Assembly (NCBI GenBank): GCA_035388825.1
Contig: DAOOQQ010000021.1
Span: forward strand, 1 to 63,899
Length of the DNA: 63,899 nucleotides
Direction of reading: 5' to 3'
Source: MWAR01 sp035388825
Lineage (GTDB): Bacteria; Muiribacteriota; Ozemobacteria; Ozemobacterales; Ozemobacteraceae
Part shown: positions 16,971-24,599 of the stretch, piece after piece
Layout of the letters: every line of letters starts with the position of its first letter
How positions within the stretch are numbered: position 1 is the stretch's first letter
Notes under the pieces: model-generated
Databases searched by the model: none
Told to the model about the DNA's origin: nothing
Seen by the model: only the letters and a program-made list of their open reading frames with translations
Position numbers and translations under genes: made by a program

Positions 16971-17159
16971 TCAGGCTTTCTCGACGTCCAGGACCTTGAC
17001 CTTCTTGTTGTAGTGGCCGCAGGCCGGGCAAACCCGGTGAGCCAGCTTGGTCTCGAAGCACTGGGGGCATTTCGCGAGCGTAAGGGCGGGAGCGCGGTAG
17101 TGGTTCCGGCGCTTCCGCTGGTTCATCTTGGATACACGATGCTTCGGGCACGCAGCCAT
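16971..17159 (-). CDS. rpmF: 50S ribosomal protein L32
   Basis: A 62-residue basic protein of the large ribosomal subunit. Its N-terminus MAACPKHRVSKMNQRKRRNH resembles the usual PKRRTSKSRRDKRRAH. Two CxxC pairs (CPQC near 31 and CPAC near 44) form the zinc-binding version of L32. GGAGG lies seven bases before the start. It heads the plsX-fab operon, a common arrangement, behind a strong promoter at 17199-17227. Confidence 0.96.
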   Translation of the reverse strand: MAACPKHRVSKMNQRKRRNHYRAPALTLAKCPQCFETKLAHRVCPACGHYNKKVKVLDVEKA

Positions 17160-17198
17160 GGTAGTTCCTCCAGATCAAAATAGGAATGAAGTTCGGCC

Positions 17199-17227
17199 AA
17201 TATAGCAGATATTGCGCGCGGAGTCAA
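17199..17227 (-). promoter_or_regulatory. Sigma70-type promoter for the rpmF-plsX-fab operon
   Basis: TTGACT (17222-17227) and TATATT (17199-17204) on the minus strand are separated by 17 bases, about 40 bases before the rpmF start. Confidence 0.75.
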
Positions 17228-17231
17228 ATAC

Positions 17232-17930
17232 TCAGCGCCGTTCCGTACCCTCCGCCGGTGCCGGCGGCTTCTGTCTCAGCCGAGCGAACGCCAGAATGGC
17301 GCCGAGGGCGATCGAAAGATACGCCGCGACCAGCACCCGGTACTCGGCTGGCAGCAGGAAGGTGATCGTGTGTGCCGGAATCCAGAACAACGGAATCGTT
17401 CTCAACAGGACGAACGAGACGAAGCCGACCCCGTCGATGCGCCGGAGCACATCCTCCAGCCGGACACCGAGCATACCCGCCGCGTTTCCGTTGCCGGCAT
17501 CGATGTACCCGTCCGTGACACGGTGAAATGCCATGAACACGGGGGCGAAGATCAGGTTCATCAGGGCGCTCGTCCAGAACGCCCTGGACAGATCGGCGGG
17601 GAAGCCGTCGGCGAAGACCGGCAGCAGCCCCTTGCCGATGACCGCCGCCGTCCCCGTCGCGAACACGTCGAACACGAGCGCGAACGCGACGCCGAACAAC
17701 CCCCAGACAAAGGCGCGCCAGTGGAGCCCGACCGGGGCCGCCCAACTGCCGCCCGCGAGGCGGCGCGCCAGCCACTCGCCCATCGTCGCCAGCACGCCGA
17801 CCTTGACGAAGCCCATCAGATACGGATGAGCGCGGGTCGCGGCGAGGAACGCCTCATGCGTCTGCGGCAGCAGCAGGCCGCAGGAAATCCCTCCGAGCAC
17901 GCCCACCCACACCAGATCACCCGTTCGCAT
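17232..17930 (-). CDS. Mpv17/PMP22-like integral membrane protein
   Basis: A 232-residue protein with about five to six membrane segments. An AGGGAG seven bases upstream favours ATG 17930 over the GTG at 17954 that overlaps the rsmG stop. The C-terminal block FWIPAHTITFLLPAEYRVLV followed by a hydrophobic segment resembles the Mpv17/PMP22 signature (W.P...INF..VP..YRV). The middle HWRAFVWGLFGV...FDVFA fits the same family only loosely. Mpv17 proteins are mainly known from eukaryotic peroxisomes and mitochondria, where they act as channels, so a bacterial role is unknown. It is the last gene of the rpmH-to-rsmG operon and ends just before the rpmF promoter. Confidence 0.8.
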   Translation of the reverse strand: MRTGDLVWVGVLGGISCGLLLPQTHEAFLAATRAHPYLMGFVKVGVLATMGEWLARRLAGGSWAAPVGLHWRAFVWGLFGVAFALVFDVFATGTAAVIGKGLLPVFADGFPADLSRAFWTSALMNLIFAPVFMAFHRVTDGYIDAGNGNAAGMLGVRLEDVLRRIDGVGFVSFVLLRTIPLFWIPAHTITFLLPAEYRVLVAAYLSIALGAILAFARLRQKPPAPAEGTERR

Positions 17931-17950
17931 GGTTGTTCTCCCTTGTTCCG

Positions 17951-18685
17951 TCACAGCGGGTGCGAGGCCGGAACCCCGTTGCGCCGCGGATAGGCGGCCG
18001 GCACCGGCGCGCTTTTCCGGATCAGCACATACCCGCGCGTGAAGGGGAGCAGCGGAGGCTCGAACGTGAAGGTCCGCACGGCATCGACCCGGACACCGAG
18101 CACCTGCATGGCCTTGCCCGCCTCGGCAAGCTCCTCCTGCAAGGCCGGCCCCTTATAGAGCAGCAGATATCCGCCAACGCGCACCAACGGGAGGCAGAGT
18201 TCGAGAAGAATCCGGACCGAGGCGACGGCGCGGGTCACGACGAGATCCATCTTTTCCCGGAAGGCCGGATCGCGGCCCAGCTCTTCGGCCCGGGCAAGCA
18301 CCGGCTCGAGATTGCCGATGCCGGCACCGCTTTTCATGCGGCCGACGAAATCGACCGCCTTGCCCTTGGCATCCATCGCATACACCCGGCTGTTCGGAAG
18401 CGCGATCGCGAGCGGAACGGCCGGAAACCCGCCTCCGGTGCCGATATCGAGAATCGTGTCGGCTCCCTTCCAGCACGGGAGATGCGCGGTCGTGCCCAAC
18501 GGCGCGAGCGCGTCGAGCACATGCTTCGTCGCGATCTCCTCCGGCTCCCTGATCTTCGACACGCTGGGATACAGAGGATCCGCCAGCATCACACCACACC
18601 ATCGCTCGAGCGCTTCGCGCGTCTCACCGCCGACTGCGAGGCCCAGCGGGCCGAGGTAGGGCTCGATATATTCCATCACGGACAT
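17951..18685 (-). CDS. rsmG: 16S rRNA (guanine-N7) methyltransferase
   Basis: A 244-residue SAM-dependent methyltransferase that modifies G527 of 16S rRNA. The SAM motif is ILDIGTGGGFPAVPLAIALP (about residues 91-110). The DAKGKAVDFVGRM strand, the VTRAVASVRILLELCLPLVR helix region and LLLYKGPAL match the RsmG (GidB) family. It lies 33 bases downstream of the first-listed mnmG copy, in the classical mnmE-mnmG-rsmG order. The gap before it is AT-rich, and CGGAGAAC provides a ribosome site. Confidence 0.94.
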   Translation of the reverse strand: MSVMEYIEPYLGPLGLAVGGETREALERWCGVMLADPLYPSVSKIREPEEIATKHVLDALAPLGTTAHLPCWKGADTILDIGTGGGFPAVPLAIALPNSRVYAMDAKGKAVDFVGRMKSGAGIGNLEPVLARAEELGRDPAFREKMDLVVTRAVASVRILLELCLPLVRVGGYLLLYKGPALQEELAEAGKAMQVLGVRVDAVRTFTFEPPLLPFTRGYVLIRKSAPVPAAYPRRNGVPASHPL

Positions 18686-18718
18686 GGGATTCGTTCTCCG
18701 TATATATTTATTATTCTA

Positions 18719-20581
18719 TTATTTTTCCGGTCGACCGGAGGAGGCTTTCAGGGCGGCAAGGACGGCGGCCACATCCGCGGCGCGGACACCGGGAATGCGG
18801 CTCAGCTCGCCCAGGGTGGCCGGCCGCACGGCCGCGATGCGCTGTCGGGCCTCGGTCGAGACGGCCGTCGGCAGCTTTTCCAGGAACTCCCGGGCCAGCG
18901 CCAGCTCCCGAAACCGTTCCAGCAGTTCGAGTTCGCGCTCCTGCTGGGCGGCGTATCCGGCATACTTGATGCGGGCCTCGAGCTCGATACGGGCGAGCGG
19001 GTCGAGCGTCCCGATTTCCGGCACCAGCTCGCGCATGGCTTCGAGCCGCACCTCAGGCCGCTTCAGCACCTGCTCCAGCGAAACCCGGCCCTGGACCGGC
19101 CCTCCCGTGAGAGCGACGGCGACGGCAGGTTCGATCTGGCGGCCGGCCAGGAGGGCGGCGGCCTCGTCCAGCCGGTGCTGCCGTTCCCCGAGAACCGTCC
19201 GCCGGGTCTCGTCGATCAGACCGGCATCGGCGGCGATTCGTGACAAGCGCGCCTCGGCGTTCGACATGCGCAGCTCCAGCCGCCAGGGGGATCGCGAGGT
19301 GAAGATCCGGTACGGCTCGTGAAGCGGCTGCATCGTGATCTCCTCGACCAGCAGCCCGAGATACGAGTCACGGGCCGACAGAATGGCCGGTGGCCGGCCC
19401 AGAGCGACGGCCGCCGCGTTCCAGCCAGCCAGGAGCCCCTGGGCGGCGGCCTCCTCATACCCCGAGGTGCCGTTGATCTGGCCCGCGAAAAACAGGTTCG
19501 GCACGCGCTTCGACATCAAGGTGGGGTACAAGGCGTTCGGATCCGCCACGTCATACTCGATCGCATATCCCGGCCGCGTCAGACGCGCGTTTTCGAGTCC
19601 CGGCAGCGTGCGGACATACTCTTCCTGCACGGCTTCGGGCAGGCTCGTCGACATCCCCTGCAGGTAGATCTCCCGGCCGTCCGCGCCTTCGGGTTCGAGA
19701 AACACCTTGTGCGCCGTTTTTTCCGGGAACTTGCCGACCTTGTCCTCGATCGACGGGCAGTATCGGGGCCCCGTGCCCGAGATCCGCCCCGCGACCAGGG
19801 CCGACTCGTGCATGTGCGCGCGGATCACCGCATGGGTCGCCTCGGTCGTGCGCGTGAGATGACAGGGCAGACGCACGGAAGCCGCGCCGCGGGCCGACCA
19901 GAGGGAAAACATCGGTGTGGCGGGCTCGTCATCCTGGCGTTCGAGTCCAGAGAAATCGATCGTCGCCGAGGCGATCCGGGGTGGGGTACCGGTCTTGAAC
20001 CGGCGCACCGGCAGCCCGATCCGTTCGAGTTCTTCGCCCAGGGCATCCGCCGGGGGTTCTCCCGCGCGGCCTGCGCCAAAGCGGGCTTCGCCGATATGGA
20101 TCACGCCCCGCAGGAATGTTCCCGGGGCGAGCACGACCACCGGCGCGCGCCAGACATCGCCGGCCTGGGTCGTTACGCCGGCCGGGCGGCCGTTTTCCAG
20201 CAGAAGGCCGGTCACGGTCGCCTGGGCGAGATGGAGGCGAGGGGTGGATCGCAGCACCTGGCGCATCCGGCGCGCGTAGGCCTCTTTGTCGGACTGGATG
20301 CGAATCGCCTGGACGGCGAGACCTTTGCGGGTGTTCAGGAGACGCGCCTGAAGGCTGGTTTCATCGGCGACGATACCCATGGCCCCGCCCATCGCGTCGA
20401 TCTCGCGCACCAGGTGGCCTTTTCCCTGGCCGCCGATGCTGGGGTTGCAGGGCATGGCCGCGATCGTGTCGAGGCTGATCGTGAGCAGGAGCGTCTCGGC
20501 GCCCGCCCGGGCCGAAGCCAGGGCCGCCTCGCAGCCGGCGTGGCCGGCACCCACCACGATGACCTGCGCGTGCGGGATCAC
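18719..20581 (-). CDS. mnmG: MnmG paralogue A (rsmG-proximal), tRNA uridine-5 modification flavoprotein
   Basis: A 620-residue FAD protein which, with MnmE, installs the carboxymethylaminomethyl group on wobble U34. The GTG start at 20581 overlaps the upstream HEAT-gene stop (GTGA) and gives family length; ATG 20629 would add 16 unmatched residues. The Rossmann motif GAGHAGCEAA is at 11-20. Both family cysteines are present (PCNPSIGGQGKGHLVREID, Cys45; RYCPSIEDK, near 275). KTGTPPR, GYAIEYDVADPNALYPTL, GQINGTSGYEEAAAQG and EPYRIFTSR are intact. The usually invariant SKGPAVRATRAQADR is changed to RKGLAVQAIRIQSDK. This copy sits in the normal mnmG position before rsmG. A second full-length mnmG lies 2.1 kb upstream. 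Confidence 0.92.
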   Translation of the reverse strand: MIPHAQVIVVGAGHAGCEAALASARAGAETLLLTISLDTIAAMPCNPSIGGQGKGHLVREIDAMGGAMGIVADETSLQARLLNTRKGLAVQAIRIQSDKEAYARRMRQVLRSTPRLHLAQATVTGLLLENGRPAGVTTQAGDVWRAPVVVLAPGTFLRGVIHIGEARFGAGRAGEPPADALGEELERIGLPVRRFKTGTPPRIASATIDFSGLERQDDEPATPMFSLWSARGAASVRLPCHLTRTTEATHAVIRAHMHESALVAGRISGTGPRYCPSIEDKVGKFPEKTAHKVFLEPEGADGREIYLQGMSTSLPEAVQEEYVRTLPGLENARLTRPGYAIEYDVADPNALYPTLMSKRVPNLFFAGQINGTSGYEEAAAQGLLAGWNAAAVALGRPPAILSARDSYLGLLVEEITMQPLHEPYRIFTSRSPWRLELRMSNAEARLSRIAADAGLIDETRRTVLGERQHRLDEAAALLAGRQIEPAVAVALTGGPVQGRVSLEQVLKRPEVRLEAMRELVPEIGTLDPLARIELEARIKYAGYAAQQERELELLERFRELALAREFLEKLPTAVSTEARQRIAAVRPATLGELSRIPGVRAADVAAVLAALKASSGRPEK

Positions 20582-22692
20582 TTGAGGATCGTCAAGGCTT
20601 TTGCAGCGAAGGAGCTGACCAGTTCGCAAGGATCATCGAGCAGCACCTTCATCAGTTCGACCGCATGGGGACCGCGTTTGCGGGCAAGCAGTTTTGCCGC
20701 GGCCAGGCGCACGCCGTCGTTGGCATGCTGGGCAGCGAAGTAGATGAGGATATTCTGGTCGTCACCGACGATGAAGGGCATGTCGGCGATCGCTTTCGCA
20801 GCCTCTCCGTCATCCCCTGACATGAGGCGGTTGTACACCTGGATCGAGCGGGGCTTCTGGAATTTCACCCCGGGTGGCAGCGGAACGACCGGCTCGGCTG
20901 CGGTTGCAGACGGGCGCGGTGCGGCGGGAGCCGTCGCAGAAGGCTGCGGCGACCGGGCCGGGGCCTCGTCAGACGGCGCTTCGTGGACATGCGCGGGTTT
21001 GCCGGCGACCGCTGGCGGAACGTCTTCCAGCTCCGGAAGCGGGAGCTCGGGGGCCGGTTCGGCAGGGGGCGGCGGCGGCGGTTCGGGTGCCGGGGCCGGA
21101 GGCACGGGGGGCAGGGAAAGGGCTTCCTCGGCGACCGGCGGCAACACCGGCTCGGGGGGCTGGGGTTCCGGTTCCGGTTCAGGTTCAGGCTCGGGAACCG
21201 GCGCCTTCGCAGGAGGTTTCGCGGCCGACAGGGAGAACTTCGGCACGGCCGCCGGCGCAGCGGAAGGCGCGATCAGCCCGACGGGAGGCTGACCGACGGT
21301 GCCGCCCGCAACGGGCTTCATCGCCGGCTCTACCGATGTCGGAGCGGGAACGGGGGCCTGGGCAGCGGAAGTTCCCGGCTTCGGGGCATCCTTGATCTTT
21401 TCCCACAGACCGCGCGCCACCTGGGCCACGACGTTGTCGGGGTCGGAAATCGTGGACTGAAGGACCTCGCGCGACACCGTGTTGTTGATCTTCGCGAGAG
21501 CCTTGAGAACGCTCAGGCGGATTCCCTGGTTCGTATCCTTGAGCGCCGCCTTGAGCAGCGTCAGAGAAGGCTGGTCGCCGATCTCGCCGAGGGCGAAGAT
21601 CACGCTGTCGCGCAGCCAGACCTCGGACGAGCCAAGCATCGAGCGCAGGGTGGCGAAGGCTTCGGCGTGGCCGCACTTGACGAGAAACTTCGCGGCGTTG
21701 ACCTTGACCCGGTTCTCGGGGTCCTTCAGCAGCTTCGCGACATCGTCTTCGCAGCTGCGGATGTTCCGCTCCTCGATCACCTCGACCGTGTTGGCGCGCA
21801 CACGGGCATCCGGGTCGGCAAGACACTGGCGGATCGTCTCGACGCCGTTCTCGCCGGCCATGCGGGCGAACACCTTGACCAGCCCGGATTTGACGATGAC
21901 GTCCTTCTCGGCGAGCAGCACCTGTTCCAGCGGCTCGACGTCGAGCGCCGAACGGGTCTCCATGATGATTTTCAGAACGAGAAACCGCCGCTGCGACGAG
22001 AAGTTCGGGATGGCCAGGAACGGAAGCACCTGGACCGGAACCCGGGGGTCCTTGAGCGTCAGAAGCCCCTGGAGAGCGGTCAGGGCGACCTCTTCGTGCA
22101 CCTGGCGGGCCATCCAGAGAAGCTGCGTCAGATGGCCGGGGGGGCGGTTCCGGACCAGAAACCGGCTGTGCTCGAGCAGCTCCGGAATGCTTTTCATTTT
22201 CTCGGGATCGGGCAGCGCCGGGTCGACCTGTTCGTCGAGATCCGGCGCTTCGATGACGAGAGGCCCCGCCGGCCGTTTCCCCGACAATGCCGGCTTCTTG
22301 CCGGTGCTGGACGAAAGAAGCGAGGCATCGATCTCGGGCACCTCGTCTGTCAGAGACGGCAACGCCGCAGCAACGGCCGGAACTGCCGGGGCAGGCGGTT
22401 CGGAAGGCACCGGCTCATCCGCAGGCGGAAGCGGGAGATCTGGGACCGGGTCGGTGGGCTTCTGCGGAATCGGTGCCGCAACTGGCACACTGCCTCCCAG
22501 TTCGGTCAGCATGCGCCTGGCCGCGGTTCGCACCTCTTCCTCGGCATCTTCGAGCAGGGGCGTCAGCAGCCTGATTCTTTCGTCATCCGGAAGCGTCAGG
22601 TTCGGCACCTGGCGAACCGATTTGAGACGCACTTCCGCCGAGATCGAGCGGAGGTTCTGGATGATCAGGTCCTGCTGTCGCTTGGGAATCAT
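20578..22692 (-). CDS. HEAT-repeat protein with proline/glutamate-rich linker
   Basis: A 704-residue cytoplasmic-looking protein without signal or membrane segments. HEAT/armadillo-like helical pairs occur at about 10-65, 190-440 (for example DPDARVRANTVEVIEERN, DPENRVKVNAAKFLVKCG, LRDSVIFALGEIGDQPSL) and 640-704. Proline-rich low-complexity linkers lie at about 68-130 and 445-630, including a perfect EPEPEPEPEP run. HEAT arrays bind other proteins. Its start overlaps the stop of one mnmG (ATGA) and its stop overlaps the start of the other (GTGA), so all three are made by coupled translation. A scaffold or tether role for the two MnmG proteins is inference. The classical cluster has no such gene. 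Confidence 0.9.
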   Translation of the reverse strand: MIPKRQQDLIIQNLRSISAEVRLKSVRQVPNLTLPDDERIRLLTPLLEDAEEEVRTAARRMLTELGGSVPVAAPIPQKPTDPVPDLPLPPADEPVPSEPPAPAVPAVAAALPSLTDEVPEIDASLLSSSTGKKPALSGKRPAGPLVIEAPDLDEQVDPALPDPEKMKSIPELLEHSRFLVRNRPPGHLTQLLWMARQVHEEVALTALQGLLTLKDPRVPVQVLPFLAIPNFSSQRRFLVLKIIMETRSALDVEPLEQVLLAEKDVIVKSGLVKVFARMAGENGVETIRQCLADPDARVRANTVEVIEERNIRSCEDDVAKLLKDPENRVKVNAAKFLVKCGHAEAFATLRSMLGSSEVWLRDSVIFALGEIGDQPSLTLLKAALKDTNQGIRLSVLKALAKINNTVSREVLQSTISDPDNVVAQVARGLWEKIKDAPKPGTSAAQAPVPAPTSVEPAMKPVAGGTVGQPPVGLIAPSAAPAAVPKFSLSAAKPPAKAPVPEPEPEPEPEPQPPEPVLPPVAEEALSLPPVPPAPAPEPPPPPPAEPAPELPLPELEDVPPAVAGKPAHVHEAPSDEAPARSPQPSATAPAAPRPSATAAEPVVPLPPGVKFQKPRSIQVYNRLMSGDDGEAAKAIADMPFIVGDDQNILIYFAAQHANDGVRLAAAKLLARKRGPHAVELMKVLLDDPCELVSSFAAKALTILK

Positions 22693-24599
22693 GGGGTAAC
22701 CTCATCTTCCTGCTGGAGTGACGGAACGGGTCGACCGCCGAACAGCGTCCACAGCATAGCAAGATCGGCCCGTCCGAGGCAACGGGTTCGTGCAGCCTGG
22801 GCCAGATCCTCGAACCTGTTCGAGCCGATCACTTCGCGGGCTTCCTCGGTGAGACCGGCTCCCGCTCCGGGCGGCAGAGGCAGGGGCAGCCGGAGCTGCT
22901 CCAGGCGACGTGTTTCCTCCATGCGTTCGGCCTCGCGGGCCGCGTATCCGCGGTATTTGACCCCGATTTCGAGCGTTTCGACCTGGTCCGGCGCGGAAAG
23001 GGCGGGCGCGAACCCCTCGACGAGGCTTGCAAGATCGGCATACCCCACCCCGGGCCGCTGCAGAATCTCGGAAGCGGTCACCCGCTTTTTGAGTCCCCCC
23101 GTTCCGGTCTCGGCCAATTTCTCGCGCAGCGCCGCCGTCGGCGTTACGGAAATCCCATCGAGCCGGCCGGCCTCAGCGACGATCTCCCCGAGCCAGGCCC
23201 CGATTTTTTCGTGGCGGTCCCCGCTCACGAGACCGACCCGGCGGGCGGCATCGATCAGCCGGGCCTCGGCCGTGTCGTCCCGCAGATGGAGGCGGAACTC
23301 GGCATTTGCAGGGGTGATGCGATACGGTTCGGGGTGGTCCCAGAGCGAGAGGTCATCTATAAGCACGCCGATATATCCATCGGTTCGCGATGGCAGGAAG
23401 GCAGGCAGCCCGAGCACCGACCGGGCCGCGTTGATGCCGGCGATCAATCCCTGGGCCGCGGCTTCCTCGTATCCCGAGGTGCCGTTGATCTGGCCGGCCG
23501 TGTACAGGCCCTCCAGCGCCCGCGAGGCCATGCTCTTGCGCAGGCAGCCCGGAGCGAGGGCGTCATACTCGATCGCGTAGCCGTATCGCACGATCCGGGC
23601 GTTTTCGAGGCCCGCCACGCTCGTCACGACGTCGCGCTGGGCCTCGGGGGGCATGCTGGTGGTCAGCCCCTGGAGATACACTTCGCCGGATTCGCGCCCT
23701 TCGGGCTCGACGAAGATCTGGTGCTGCGCCATCTCGGGGAATTTGAGCACCTTGCGGTCGATCGAGGGGCAGTGCTTGGGGCCGACGTTCGTGATGTTGC
23801 CCACCACCAGCGGACTGTCCTGGATGTGCCGGCGCACCGCGGCGATCGTGCGTTCGTCGGTGAAGGTGAGCCAGCAGGAGAGCTGGTCGTGGAGACGGCG
23901 GAGTCGGTGTTCCCACAGAAAGCCGCCGGCAAGAGGGTCTCCCGGCATCTCGCGCATCCGGGCGCGGTCGATGGAAGCGGCGTCGAGGCGGGGCGGCGTC
24001 GCGGTCTGGAGACGGCGCATCGCCACCCCGGCGGCCTGCAGGGATCCGGAAAGCCCCGTCGCGGCGCGCTGCTGGTGCGGACCACCCGGCCACGTTTCGC
24101 GGCCGACGATGATCCGGCTTTCCAGATACGTGCCCGTGGCGAGGACGAGACGATCGCAGCCGAACCGGATGCCGGTCTCGAGCTCGACCCCGCACACCCG
24201 GCCGTTCGCGGTCAGGATCGCGGTGACATGCCCCTGGCGCAGGGTCAGTCCGGGCGTTTCGAACAAGGCTTGGAGCATGCGGCGCCGGTAGAGTTCCTTG
24301 TCGGCCTGGGCGCGTCGCGCCCGCACGGCGGGCCCTTTCGAGGTGTTCAGCCATTTGAGCTGGATGCAGGTCTCATCGATCGCCGCGGCCATCTCGCCGC
24401 CAAGAACCCCGATCTCGCGCACCAGATGGCCTTTCCCCGGGCCGCCGATGCTCGGATTGCACGGCATCAGCGCGACGGTCGAGAGGTTCATCGTCAGCAG
24501 CAGCGTGGGCACCCCCAGGCGGGCCGAGGCAAGGGCGGCCTCGCAGCCGGCATGCCCGGCGCCGACCACGATCACGGGAACATGGATCATCGTCGTCAT
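22689..24599 (-). CDS. mnmG: MnmG paralogue B (mnmE-proximal)
   Basis: A 636-residue FAD protein of the MnmG family, coupled by ATGA overlap to mnmE upstream and to the HEAT gene downstream. GAGHAGCEAA is at 13-22, Cys47 is in PCNPSIGGPGKGHLVREIG, and the second cysteine is in PKHCPSIDRK. SKGPAVRARRAQADKELY is intact, unlike in the other copy. In contrast the GTPPR motif reads ATPPR, the FTSRAEYR block reads TPANAEFR, and the C-terminal RI.GV...DI..L region has become RTRCLGRADLAML. Both copies keep GQINGTSGYEEAAAQG. The copies are clearly diverged from each other, so this is an old duplication and not a recent one. Confidence 0.9.
   Translation of the reverse strand: MTTMIHVPVIVVGAGHAGCEAALASARLGVPTLLLTMNLSTVALMPCNPSIGGPGKGHLVREIGVLGGEMAAAIDETCIQLKWLNTSKGPAVRARRAQADKELYRRRMLQALFETPGLTLRQGHVTAILTANGRVCGVELETGIRFGCDRLVLATGTYLESRIIVGRETWPGGPHQQRAATGLSGSLQAAGVAMRRLQTATPPRLDAASIDRARMREMPGDPLAGGFLWEHRLRRLHDQLSCWLTFTDERTIAAVRRHIQDSPLVVGNITNVGPKHCPSIDRKVLKFPEMAQHQIFVEPEGRESGEVYLQGLTTSMPPEAQRDVVTSVAGLENARIVRYGYAIEYDALAPGCLRKSMASRALEGLYTAGQINGTSGYEEAAAQGLIAGINAARSVLGLPAFLPSRTDGYIGVLIDDLSLWDHPEPYRITPANAEFRLHLRDDTAEARLIDAARRVGLVSGDRHEKIGAWLGEIVAEAGRLDGISVTPTAALREKLAETGTGGLKKRVTASEILQRPGVGYADLASLVEGFAPALSAPDQVETLEIGVKYRGYAAREAERMEETRRLEQLRLPLPLPPGAGAGLTEEAREVIGSNRFEDLAQAARTRCLGRADLAMLWTLFGGRPVPSLQQEDEVTP

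Noticed and set aside
19935..19955. GTTCGAGTCC resembling a tRNA T-arm
   Set aside because: It lies within conserved mnmG coding sequence, and no acceptor stem or other arms surround it.
20582..20629. Sixteen-residue N-terminal extension of MnmG copy A from ATG 20629
   Set aside because: It lies within the HEAT gene. The GTG at 20581 gives a family-length start immediately before the FAD-binding strand.
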